From CAZKHG01 sp964552655 (lineage in GTDB: Bacteria; Bacteroidota; Bacteroidia; Bacteroidales; Tenuifilaceae), in NCBI GenBank assembly GCA_964552655.1, contig CAZKHG010000010.1:28668-92667 (forward strand): a DNA stretch of 64,000 nucleotides, read 5' to 3'. The number at the start of each line of letters is the position of its first letter. The stretch's first letter is position 1. Positions 55,975 to 64,000 of the stretch are shown here, piece by piece. The position numbers and the translations under genes were made by a program. The notes under the pieces are model-generated. The model searched no databases. It was given only the letters and a program-made list of their open reading frames with translations, and was not told the DNA's origin.

Positions 55975-56988
55975 ATGAAAAAAGGATTTCTTACGGTATT
56001 AATTCTATTTGGATTAGTGTTCGATTTATTCGCTCAGGGCGGTCTTGATGCGGTATATTCGCAGTTCTATGCCAATGCACTATATCTAAATCCCGCACTT
56101 GCCGGATCGCATTATTGTCCAAGGATAAAACTTATCAGACGAGCACAGTGGCCGGGGATACCAATCAGCTATGTATCAAATTTTGTGTCGTTTGATATGT
56201 ACCATTTGCCCTGGAAAACCGGGTTGGGGTTTACACTGGATTATGAGACGTTAGGAGAGGGGATGCTCTCTAGCTATGCATTAACAGCTGTGTACTCCAA
56301 AAAAGTGAACCTTAACAAGGAATGGGCTATGACTGGTGGGTTGCAGGGCGGATGGGGGTTAAACCAGATTAACTGGGACAAATTGCAGTTTGCCGATCAG
56401 CTCGATTACAGTCATGGGTTTGTTCTTCCATCCAATGTTCAACCGCCTGCAAGAACATCACGACAAGTTTGGGATATCAATGCCGGGTTAACTTTTGAGT
56501 ATAAAAGTAAATTCTACCTTGGGTTAACCGGGCATCACCTGACCAAACCGAGGAATGGTTTCCTGGATGGCGATGAGAGCCGTCTCGAACGCAAGTACAG
56601 CGTTTATTTGGGCTATGCCATTGAACTGGAAGGCCTTGATGTTGCCCCGATTCAGGATAAACGGCCTCCATCCATCACCCCAAGCATTCTCTACCAGCGA
56701 CAAGGTATTTTCAACAATATTATTGGCGGGCTTTACTACGACCATTACCCGTTCCTGATTGGTTTCTGGATGCGTCATGCAGTGTATAACACCGACGCTG
56801 TAATTGTTCTAGTTGGTTTCCAGCAGGAATTTTTTCAGATACGATATAGCTTCGACTACACCATCTCAAAACTTCTTTTCCAATCCTCAGTTGGAGCCCA
56901 CGAGGTTACATTTACCTGGCTATTCTCCTGTCCCGATTGGCGTAAGAAAAAAATACACCAGATAAAATGCCCGTCGTTTACAAGGTAG
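55975..56988 (+). CDS. PorP/SprF family type IX secretion-associated outer-membrane protein
   Basis: The 337-residue protein has signal peptide MKKGFLTVLILFGLVFDLFAQ and the family opening DAVYSQFYANALYLNPALAGS. The repeated YSLGYAI/GFTLDYETLG barrel strands and C-terminal EVTFTWLF are typical. PorP/SprF proteins anchor or pass type-B CTD cargo such as SprB. The cargo gene lies 120 bp upstream, and the pair matches the SprB-SprF arrangement. The last 24 codons exist a second time at 58346-58423. ATG 55975. Confidence 0.93.
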   Translation: MKKGFLTVLILFGLVFDLFAQGGLDAVYSQFYANALYLNPALAGSHYCPRIKLIRRAQWPGIPISYVSNFVSFDMYHLPWKTGLGFTLDYETLGEGMLSSYALTAVYSKKVNLNKEWAMTGGLQGGWGLNQINWDKLQFADQLDYSHGFVLPSNVQPPARTSRQVWDINAGLTFEYKSKFYLGLTGHHLTKPRNGFLDGDESRLERKYSVYLGYAIELEGLDVAPIQDKRPPSITPSILYQRQGIFNNIIGGLYYDHYPFLIGFWMRHAVYNTDAVIVLVGFQQEFFQIRYSFDYTISKLLFQSSVGAHEVTFTWLFSCPDWRKKKIHQIKCPSFTR

Positions 56989-57106
56989 ATTCAGGGGATT
57001 ATAATAAAATTTAACGTATTTTTTAAATGAATCTGTGTTGAAATGTTTCTGTTGATTTTATAAGTGTAGGGAAATCGGTAGTATTACCGGATATATTGAG
57101 CAAACG

Positions 57107-58231
57107 CTATTTGTTGATTATTACAAAATCCCGAAAGTTATTTTTGTCAATAACCATACTCTCCGCATTGTAACTATCAGTAAAAGTCTTTGGCAGTTTT
57201 GATTTTTTTCGGTCAGACCATTTGAACTCAAACCCATATATTTTCCCGTTTTTTTCTTCCACAAAATCAACTTCCTGCTGCTGTTTTGTCCTCCAAAAAA
57301 AAGTTCGGGCCAGGCTTTGTTTATATTCATTCTGTTTGACCCTCTCTGAAATAAGGAAATTTTCCCAAAGCGCACCCTTGTCCGTCCTAAGTTCAATTGG
57401 GTTAAAATTACCAATTACCATGTTCCGGATGCCGTTATCATAGAAATAAATCTTCTTGTTGGTTTTTATTTCGTTTCGCACGTTTCTGCTGAAGCTACCC
57501 AGTTTAAAAACAATAAATCCTTTCTGTAAAATATCAATGTATTTACCGATCGTATTCTTGTCAACATTTACTACTTGGGCTAATTCTGAATAGTTAACCT
57601 CATTGCCTACCTGAAGCGCAAGGGCCTGAACTAATCTTTCCAGAACCTCAGGTTTTCGAATATCTGAGTATGCTAGAATATCACGGTAAAGGTAGCTGTT
57701 AACAAGATTCCTCAGAATATTTATTTCATCCCCGCTATTATTTAAAACATCAGGGTAGAACCCATAAAGAAGCCTGTTTTCTAATTGTTGCATGGCATAC
57801 AGGTAACCATGGTGATTCTCATATTCTTCCCATGATATTGGGAATAGTTGATATTCCCACTTCCTTCCGGTCAATGGTTCATTTATTTTATTTGATAAAT
57901 CGAAGGAGGAGGATCCGCTTGCAAATAGTTGAACGCCCTTAAACCGATCAGTAATAATCTTCATTGTAATACCAATACCTTCTACCCTTTGAGCCTCGTC
58001 TATAAATACATATTTGTAATTACCCAGTATTGTTCGTATTTCTTCAGCATTTGGGTTAGTAAGCAACGTCCTTGTTTTAGGATCATCGCCATTAAGTAGC
58101 AAATATTCCTTTGTGTCAAGAATGGATTCAATTAAGGTGGTTTTGCCAACCTGTCGGGGACCAACAACAATTATGGCTTTACCCGAACCCATTCGCTTTT
58201 GAATGCTATCGCTTAGTGTTCTTGGGTACAT
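57107..58231 (-). CDS. AAA_14/DUF4143 ATPase
   Basis: The 374-residue protein has Walker A GPRQVGKTTL at residues 24-33, Walker B YKYVFIDEAQ, sensor LFASGSSSFDL, and a DUF4143 C-terminal half. The latter has the winged-helix-like LAQVVNVDKNTIGKYIDILQKGFIVFKL and a PD-(D/E)XK-like end (FFWRTKQQQEVDFVEEKNGKIYGFEFKW). Such genes are mobile, frequent in Bacteroidota and archaea, and of unproven role. It lies opposite to the PorP gene, inside a region flanked by the PorP tail and its copy, suggesting insertion. Direct repeats upstream may bind a regulator. Confidence 0.93.
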   Translation of the reverse strand: MYPRTLSDSIQKRMGSGKAIIVVGPRQVGKTTLIESILDTKEYLLLNGDDPKTRTLLTNPNAEEIRTILGNYKYVFIDEAQRVEGIGITMKIITDRFKGVQLFASGSSSFDLSNKINEPLTGRKWEYQLFPISWEEYENHHGYLYAMQQLENRLLYGFYPDVLNNSGDEINILRNLVNSYLYRDILAYSDIRKPEVLERLVQALALQVGNEVNYSELAQVVNVDKNTIGKYIDILQKGFIVFKLGSFSRNVRNEIKTNKKIYFYDNGIRNMVIGNFNPIELRTDKGALWENFLISERVKQNEYKQSLARTFFWRTKQQQEVDFVEEKNGKIYGFEFKWSDRKKSKLPKTFTDSYNAESMVIDKNNFRDFVIINK

Positions 58232-58242
58232 CTTTTTTACGC

Positions 58243-58285
58243 AAAGATATAACTTTTAGATTATATGTTCACCAAAAGATATAAC
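58243..58285 (-). promoter_or_regulatory. Direct repeats in the promoter of the DUF4143 gene, candidate operator
   Basis: AAAGATATAAC occurs at 58243-58253 and 58275-58285, 32 bp apart, or about three helical turns. Both copies lie within 55 bp upstream of the ATG at 58231. The arrangement fits a site for a cooperative regulator, perhaps the gene's own product. Confidence 0.4.
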
Positions 58286-58345
58286 AATATGTGATATTTT
58301 GAACACAAGTTTTTTAGTTATGCCAACCTCCTTGTCTTTTCGAAA

Positions 58346-58423
58346 ACCTGGCTATTCTCCTGTCCCGATTGGCTTAATAAAATAATACACCAGATAAAAT
58401 GCCCGTTGTTTACGAGATAGATT
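58346..58423 (+). pseudogene. Relict copy of the 3' end of a PorP/SprF gene
   Basis: These 78 bp match 56914-56991 at 72 positions. Read in the matching frame they encode TWLFSCPDW, LNKIIHQIKCPLFTR and stop, against RKKKIHQIKCPSFTR in the intact gene. Four of the six differences change an amino acid. No upstream coding sequence remains, so this is the tail of a lost paralogue or a duplicated end. Confidence 0.85.
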
Positions 58424-58433
58424 AACGTTAAAA

Positions 58434-58478
58434 GGATCCGATGTCTTCGATGGCGTGACTCGCGGAGGCATCGGATCT
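58434..58478. repeat. Long hairpin between the PorP remnant and the subtilase gene
   Basis: Arms 58435-58449 and 58463-58477 form a 15 bp stem with two G-U pairs (core GATCCGATG/CATCGGATC) and a 13-base loop. A weakly T-rich tail (TCTTATCTTAATT) follows on the plus strand, but no clean T-run. It may be a terminator for the subtilase gene that ends at 58495 on the minus strand, or a dispersed repeat. Confidence 0.5.
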
Positions 58479-58494
58479 CTTATCTTAATTTAAT

Positions 58495-61400
58495 CTATAA
58501 TTGATAGTTTACATCCTTATTGGTAAAGACTATTTTAAAATCCGCAACAAGTATTAACCTCCTTGGCCAAGGAAACCTGAAATTGTACACATTTGCCCAA
58601 ATCTTTACCGGGATTGCTCTTGGTGGACGAAGACTAGGATCAAAGGGGAAGAATGGTTTAGTCAATGTAATTACTATTTTCCCTTCTTGTATGTTTGGTA
58701 TTTTTAATGTAACAACATTCCAAATATCCCCTAGTATATTTTCTGTATGCTGGTTGGAAAACTCAATATAATCGATATCTAAATTGGGATTTGGATGTGG
58801 GAAAGGTGGGTGTATGTTTGGACCTTGCCATTTCATCACGTAGTACCTATACCCATAATTGGGGAAAGGCACAAATTTTCTGAAAATTATGGTTAGGCCG
58901 TGGAGTGGCTTTTCCAACAGTTCTATATATTTGTGTTTAACCTGCGCTTTGAAGCACATGGTTGTTCCTGTGCTATCTATAACACTGCAAGTGTATGTAC
59001 CTGCTTTCAGATTTGCAATGTCCTTTGTAGTAGCCCCATTGCTCCATATGAATGTAAACGGTGGAGTACCTCCGCTGATATTTACAGTAATTGATCCGGT
59101 TGCTTTTCCAAAACAAGCCACATCCTTAATGGTGGTATAAATGGTAAATGGCGGGGTCGAGGTTTCATTGACTGTAGTGGTTCCTGTAATTGTATTGCCG
59201 CTTGCATCGGTAACACTCCATGAGTAGCTCCCGGGTGTGATATCTGCAAATACTCCAGAATTGTTTGTTTTCCCGTTGAAAGTGTATGTATAGGGCATGG
59301 TTCCACCACTGGCAACAAGCACAACTATCCCGGGACAACCATAATTCAGCGTGTTGGGGTATACGGCATCCGCTACAAATAGTTGAGTTGGTGCGATAAT
59401 ATCGACGGTTCCATTTTTTGAGCATCCTCCCTGATCGGTAACCAGCCAGGTATGTGTTCCAGGGTTAATACTGGAGAATATATTGTTTGTACCAGGAGTG
59501 CTGCTATCGAAGGAAAAATTATATGGAGGGGTTCCGCCGCTTGCAATCAGTTTAACTGTAGCTGTTGGGTTTGTAATGTCGATTGGAACAGTGATCTGAG
59601 CACTTGCAACTAGTGCGGCAGGGGAATACACTTCAACATTACCTGTTTTAGTACACCCTAAACTATCTCTTGCACTCCATAGGTAAGTACCAGCAACTAA
59701 TCCAGAAAATGTATTTGCAGTACCAAACGCTCCTCCATTGAAAGAAAACTCATAAGGAGGAGTTCCTCCACTTGCAATTATTTTTACAGTTGCCGCCAGA
59801 TTTGTACAATCTATGGGTATAGTTACTGCAGCACTAGCGTACATAACAGGAGGTTCTGTAATAATTATTTGATCCGAAACCGGGCCACAGCCATTTGCAT
59901 CGGTTACACTCCAGTTATATGTTCCTGCAGACAGGTTAGGGAACTTGCTACTATCTGTAGGATCTGGGGTTTGGGCTAACGGTGTAGGACTATTGTCTGT
60001 TAATGAGTATGTGTATGGAGGAGTTCCACCATTTGCAGTTATTACTATCTCAGTTTTATTGCCATTAGTAGTAATCGGATTTGTTATTGCTGCACTGGCA
60101 ATTAATTGGGTAGGTTGTGCAATAGTCTCGGTGAGTATAAACTTGAAACCCATGGCATCAGTGACAACCAATGTATAATCACCTGCAACAAGCCCTGTTA
60201 AATCTTCGTTGTTTTCTTGTCCTAAAGGGACTATCCCTCCGTTAGCTGCAGTCCATTCAAAAGAGTATGGAGTTTTACCACCGGAAATATTGACATCAAT
60301 TGCGCCATTATTTAGCCCAAAACAGGTAACATCTTGCTTACTATTTAATGATACACTTGGAAGTGAAATTGTCAAAATCTCATTATCAAATAGATTCTTA
60401 AGATTTGGCATGAATATATTATACAGAAATGAACCTGGTAATGGTTTAAGTAGATTTGTATTATTGGTTGCTGATTTTAATAAACTACGGATTTGGTCAG
60501 GACTTAATTTAGTGGAGATTTTTGCATAAACCATTCCCTGAATGTTTATTATCGCTCCAGCAATAATTGCAGCAGCACCCGAAGTGCCCCCAAAATCATC
60601 CCTATAGAGGTTAGTTGACCCTGCAACATCTGAGGAGAGGGTAGTGATATTTTCCCCCCACGCGTAGCAATCTACACGTCCACCTAAGGGTGCCCAGGGT
60701 AGTATCTCATGATAGTCTATTCCAGAGAAAGCTGTTGTTGTTGATTTTGATGCAGAAACGATAATTGCCTTTGAATTTTTAAAGTAGGAATTGGCAGGGT
60801 TAAGAATTTGCCTGGAAATGTTTAAGGAATCTTTTTTGGTATAGTTATCAAAGTTTACCCGAAGGGTTCCATTGCCATTACCCCCGGGCTCAACTACAAT
60901 TATTCCCAGTGTTGTGGCAAGTTCAATAGCCCCAAACTCAGCCAATGTAGTTTCAATAGGTACTTCGTATCCAAAGTACGCATTACCTGGCTCATTTTCG
61001 ACGTTTACCGATTCAACCAGTAGCACATCACCGGCACTCAGGTAATCAATACTTTTTAGAATTGCATTTGCGACACCCATCGATTCTGATATAACACGGA
61101 TACTTTTTGGTTTTGGTGCAATACCAACACATCCGATATAATTATCAGCAGCACAAACAACGCCTAGCACAGAGGATCCATGATCCCTGTAATTATTATC
61201 AATGGTCCCATCAGCTGGAGTTGAAAACAGGATGCTTTGCGAAACCAAATCCACATGGTTCAGTGTCCACCCTTTTTCAATATCAATAAAATTAACTTGG
61301 GCGCCATCACTTCCTAAAATGGTTGGGTCATCCCAAACAGCTTTTGCTGAAATGCCTTTTGGTGCTAATTCGAGATAATCCTGATAGGGTGCTGGCAAAA

Positions 61401-61857
61401 CTGCTCTTGGATTATTGGAGTAGTTGACTACAAGCGGATTCACCTTCTTGCAATCAATATAGGATTGCTGAATATTCTCCCAGCTTTTCAATTCATTTAT
61501 AATTGAATCAAGATCAGAACCATCGGAGGAGGTGACTTTAAAAAAGTTGAAAAAATTAATATCTTGATATTTGGGATTGTTGAGTTTAGCTTTCTTAATA
61601 TGTCCATTCAACTTCTCCTGATTTATATTTTCAAATAAGGGTTGAATGGATGCATTGGGATAGTTCTTCTTCAGATTTTCCCATGGGCCAATTTGCTGTT
61701 CGATTATGTACTGACCAATATCTCCCGTATTTGGCAGGTTAAGATTGTCCTTGAACTGAACCACGATTTGATTTGGGTTATTCAACTCGGTTTTGCTAGT
61801 AGATGAAGTGGTTTTTCCATCCTCAGCGTTGGTGGTTGTTCGATTTTTAAATGTCAT
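58495..61857 (-). CDS. Subtilisin-like (S8) peptidase with SprB repeats and no signal peptide
   Basis: The protein has 1120 residues. A prodomain-like N-terminus (about 29-140) precedes an S8 domain with D192 (VNFIDIEKGW), H226 (YRDHGSSVLG), the oxyanion Asn in PGGNGNG and S426 (GGTSGAAA). About seven SprB-type repeats follow (ASGGTPPYxFSF; last VACFGKATGSITVNISGGTPP), roughly residues 500-960. The final 150 residues are unrecognised (proline-rich GPNIHPPFPHPNPNL). The N-terminus MTFKNRTTTNAEDGK has no hydrophobic stretch. A TGA two codons before the ATG rules out a longer start, and no T9SS tail is visible. It lies 24 bp downstream of the fibre gene at 61882, so the two form an operon. Confidence 0.88.
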   Translation of the reverse strand: MTFKNRTTTNAEDGKTTSSTSKTELNNPNQIVVQFKDNLNLPNTGDIGQYIIEQQIGPWENLKKNYPNASIQPLFENINQEKLNGHIKKAKLNNPKYQDINFFNFFKVTSSDGSDLDSIINELKSWENIQQSYIDCKKVNPLVVNYSNNPRAVLPAPYQDYLELAPKGISAKAVWDDPTILGSDGAQVNFIDIEKGWTLNHVDLVSQSILFSTPADGTIDNNYRDHGSSVLGVVCAADNYIGCVGIAPKPKSIRVISESMGVANAILKSIDYLSAGDVLLVESVNVENEPGNAYFGYEVPIETTLAEFGAIELATTLGIIVVEPGGNGNGTLRVNFDNYTKKDSLNISRQILNPANSYFKNSKAIIVSASKSTTTAFSGIDYHEILPWAPLGGRVDCYAWGENITTLSSDVAGSTNLYRDDFGGTSGAAAIIAGAIINIQGMVYAKISTKLSPDQIRSLLKSATNNTNLLKPLPGSFLYNIFMPNLKNLFDNEILTISLPSVSLNSKQDVTCFGLNNGAIDVNISGGKTPYSFEWTAANGGIVPLGQENNEDLTGLVAGDYTLVVTDAMGFKFILTETIAQPTQLIASAAITNPITTNGNKTEIVITANGGTPPYTYSLTDNSPTPLAQTPDPTDSSKFPNLSAGTYNWSVTDANGCGPVSDQIIITEPPVMYASAAVTIPIDCTNLAATVKIIASGGTPPYEFSFNGGAFGTANTFSGLVAGTYLWSARDSLGCTKTGNVEVYSPAALVASAQITVPIDITNPTATVKLIASGGTPPYNFSFDSSTPGTNNIFSSINPGTHTWLVTDQGGCSKNGTVDIIAPTQLFVADAVYPNTLNYGCPGIVVLVASGGTMPYTYTFNGKTNNSGVFADITPGSYSWSVTDASGNTITGTTTVNETSTPPFTIYTTIKDVACFGKATGSITVNISGGTPPFTFIWSNGATTKDIANLKAGTYTCSVIDSTGTTMCFKAQVKHKYIELLEKPLHGLTIIFRKFVPFPNYGYRYYVMKWQGPNIHPPFPHPNPNLDIDYIEFSNQHTENILGDIWNVVTLKIPNIQEGKIVITLTKPFFPFDPSLRPPRAIPVKIWANVYNFRFPWPRRLILVADFKIVFTNKDVNYQL

Positions 61858-61881
61858 TTTGTATCATTTTTAGTTTATTGG

Positions 61882-64000
61882 CTATTTTTGTTTTAAGAGT
61901 TCTTCAATTCTTGATTTGATCAGACTAAACTCCTGATCCAACTTTTCCAGAGATTTAATTCTCTCTTCACTTTGTTGATTTTTGATTTTTAATAAATCAA
62001 TTTCATTTTGAAGCGACTCAATTTGTATCTCTTGATCATTTGTTCTTTTTTCTAATTCAAGGATATAAAGAGTGTTCTCCTCTACTTTTTCAAGAGTTAC
62101 CATTGTTAATCCTTGCAAATTAATAGTACCGTTTCTTTCAATCTCGCTTCTTGAAGGGACACCTGGCAAATGATGATTCTTTTCAATAAATAGTTTGAGA
62201 TCGTTTAAGTTCATCATTTCATATTTGGGATTTTCTTTTGTTGATTTATCAAAGTAGTAATCAAAAACATAATCAGGCACAATCATACTTGAAGAGGTAT
62301 TATACTTGTAGGCTCCTGTAGTTGAGTAGGTTGCTATAAAAGTAGTTGCCTTCACATTGCCGTTTACTTCAAGTGCCTCTGTTGGGTTTGCTGCCAAAAG
62401 AACTCCTAATTTCCCATTAACTCTAAGCACCTGACTGCTAGGTGTTGCGTGAAATTCACCATAAATCAGGGAGTTTGTTTTTCCTGTTGCAATGTTGGTT
62501 CTGTTCTGGTTATCAATATATAGCTTGTCATCCCCTGTTTCATATTCACCTGCTCTAAACCCGATTATTACATTACGATCGCCATCTAGATTTTCAAGTC
62601 CAGCATATGTCCCTATGACCGTATTATGTTCACCAGTTTTGTGGGCAGCACCAGCTTGGTGACCAATAAATGTATTTCCATCTCCGCTGAGGTGATTATA
62701 TCCAGCTTGATATCCAAGAAATGTTGAGTAGTTGCCAGTGTTATTGTAGTATCCAGACTGGTAGCCAATAAATGTGTTCCAAGAGCCTTGATATTCTCTA
62801 TACCCGGCTTGGTATCCTATGTACACGTTAAAAGTTGGTGCAGGGTAGGGTGAAGTTAAATTCCCCTTACCTGCTTCCATCCCAATATATACATTACATA
62901 AACCATCAGTATTTTGAGCCCCTGAGGATTCACCAATGTAGATATTATTGTTGCCAGGTTGTGCGCTTGATTCTGCTTCGCCATAGTTACTAAATCCTGC
63001 TTTGTACCCTATAAAGATATTCTTGCTTCCCTTCCAGGTCCACCATCCTGCTTGGTATCCAATGGCAGTGTTGTTGTTCCCTGTTTGGTTAGTGTAACCA
63101 GCCTCATACCCAATAAATGCGTTGTTTAACCCGGTCTGGTTCTTATGCCCTGAACGGTACCCGATAAATGCATTATAATCGCCATCGGTGTTGGCCTTAC
63201 CGCTGCCATTCCCTAAGAATATATTCTGCTCTCCAAGGGTATTATGGAATCCTGAGCTATCCCCTAAAAAAACATTATTTGATCCAGTTGAATTGCTGTA
63301 ACCGGCAACATGCCCAAGAAACGTATTATTGTTTCCCGATGAATTGGCGTAACCGCTGTTGTAACCTAGGAATACATTGTGATTCCCAATGCCATTTGTT
63401 CTCCCGCTTTCGTTTCCAATAAATACGTTATTGGCACCAGAGGTATTTGACAAACCAGCATTATATCCCATAAATGAATTATATGCCCCGGTGGTATTTG
63501 CTCTTCCTGCCTGATAACCAATGAACGAGTTATAGCTGGTGTCGTTCGAATAACCTGCATTATAACCCAGAAATGTATTATATCGGCCAACCAGATTATT
63601 TAACCCGCTCTCGTTCCCAATGAATATATTACTTGATCCCAGGGTGTTATTAAAACCAGCGTTGTAGCCCATAAACACATTGAATGTACCGGTGGTATTA
63701 GCTGACCCGCATGATGTGCCAATAAACGTGTTGTTGTCAGCGGCATTATTAGTACCAGTACCATACCCAACAAAAGTATTCTGATTGCCACCCGTACTAT
63801 ACCCTCCAGCTTTATTACCTATCATTACATTGTATGTTCCATCCTTGTTCTCTCCACCAGAATTAGTGCCAATGTAGGTATTATTGTCACCAGCTTTATT
63901 GAAAGCACCGCTCTCAACCCCAATGAAAATATTGTTAAATCCACTGGTATTATTAATACCGCTATTACTTCCCAGAAAAACATTTTTTTCACCGGTTAGG
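61882..64000 (-). CDS. Second beta-roll fibre protein with coiled-coil C-terminus, 5' end outside window
   Basis: Open from the window edge to TAG at 61882 (at least 706 codons). About 28 units of the same 17-residue pattern (NTFIGYQAG, NVFLGNESG) are visible from the window edge to about 62530. They are followed by LYIDNQNRTN and the LIYGEF block also found in the first fibre. A tail module then contains VNGNVKATTFIATYSTTGAYKYN, a conserved-looking HHLPGVPSRSEIERNG segment and a terminal coiled coil (about 61890-62080). This tail is the Bacteroidota tail-fibre-like type and has no S74 Ser-Asp site. Trimerisation through the coiled coil is inferred. The start and any signal peptide are unseen. 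Confidence 0.85.
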   Translation of the reverse strand, partial: LTGEKNVFLGSNSGINNTSGFNNIFIGVESGAFNKAGDNNTYIGTNSGGENKDGTYNVMIGNKAGGYSTGGNQNTFVGYGTGTNNAADNNTFIGTSCGSANTTGTFNVFMGYNAGFNNTLGSSNIFIGNESGLNNLVGRYNTFLGYNAGYSNDTSYNSFIGYQAGRANTTGAYNSFMGYNAGLSNTSGANNVFIGNESGRTNGIGNHNVFLGYNSGYANSSGNNNTFLGHVAGYSNSTGSNNVFLGDSSGFHNTLGEQNIFLGNGSGKANTDGDYNAFIGYRSGHKNQTGLNNAFIGYEAGYTNQTGNNNTAIGYQAGWWTWKGSKNIFIGYKAGFSNYGEAESSAQPGNNNIYIGESSGAQNTDGLCNVYIGMEAGKGNLTSPYPAPTFNVYIGYQAGYREYQGSWNTFIGYQSGYYNNTGNYSTFLGYQAGYNHLSGDGNTFIGHQAGAAHKTGEHNTVIGTYAGLENLDGDRNVIIGFRAGEYETGDDKLYIDNQNRTNIATGKTNSLIYGEFHATPSSQVLRVNGKLGVLLAANPTEALEVNGNVKATTFIATYSTTGAYKYNTSSSMIVPDYVFDYYFDKSTKENPKYEMMNLNDLKLFIEKNHHLPGVPSRSEIERNGTINLQGLTMVTLEKVEENTLYILELEKRTNDQEIQIESLQNEIDLLKIKNQQSEERIKSLEKLDQEFSLIKSRIEELLKQK

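Overview
The window looks like a draft chromosomal scaffold from a member of the Bacteroidota, most likely an environmental, probably anaerobic, Bacteroidales-like lineage. The evidence is a TonB-dependent receptor with a carboxypeptidase-like N-terminus, a PorP/SprF protein next to a type IX secretion (T9SS) type-B C-terminal domain, SprB repeats, an HU-CCDC81/SPOR protein, a large plant-like IspG, a B12-dependent ribonucleotide reductase, a TTTG/TAnnTTTG promoter and very few Shine-Dalgarno sequences. Lipid A/Kdo synthesis (WaaA) shows an outer membrane. A run of exactly 100 N at 47940-48039 is a scaffold gap. TGA ends ordinary genes here (stops at 11911-11913 and 20149-20151), so the standard bacterial code applies. 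I saw no tRNA, rRNA or CRISPR array.

Layout. 1-9.5 kb: the end of an envelope protein gene, an ABCG-like transporter with an unusual N-terminus, an NtrC-type regulator, IspG and a universal stress protein. 9.5-13.2 kb: small enzymes on the minus strand (ProXp/YbaK deacylase, pRiA4b ORF-3-like protein, outer-membrane barrel, sirtuin, Ntn hydrolase). 13.3-17.7 kb: DnaG, a lipoprotein and an NYN nuclease fused to a cold-shock domain. 17.8-21.7 kb: two GT-C-like membrane proteins flanking a stand-alone SPASM domain. 21.7-33.2 kb: NrdJ, an Oar-like TonB receptor, WaaA and a large outer-membrane protein. 33.2-44 kb: an ECF sigma factor with a probable membrane partner, small housekeeping genes (YjbR, YraN, LD-carboxypeptidase), MetG, CutC, a transglutaminase lipoprotein and an HU/SPOR protein. 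44.1-47.4 kb: a propeller/SpoIIE phosphatase sensor.

47.5-64 kb is the accessory, surface-oriented part. It holds a 1739-residue collagen-like fibre with about thirty 17-residue beta-roll units and an S74 self-cleaving chaperone; a PKD adhesin with a type-B T9SS sorting domain whose frame is broken by one TGA; its PorP/SprF partner; an AAA/DUF4143 ATPase flanked by a second, relict copy of the PorP gene tail; a subtilase with SprB repeats that lacks any signal peptide; and a second fibre with the same 17-residue units running off the window end. These genes plausibly form a cell-surface adhesion or fibre locus that has undergone duplication, decay and insertion. This is the region most worth following up.
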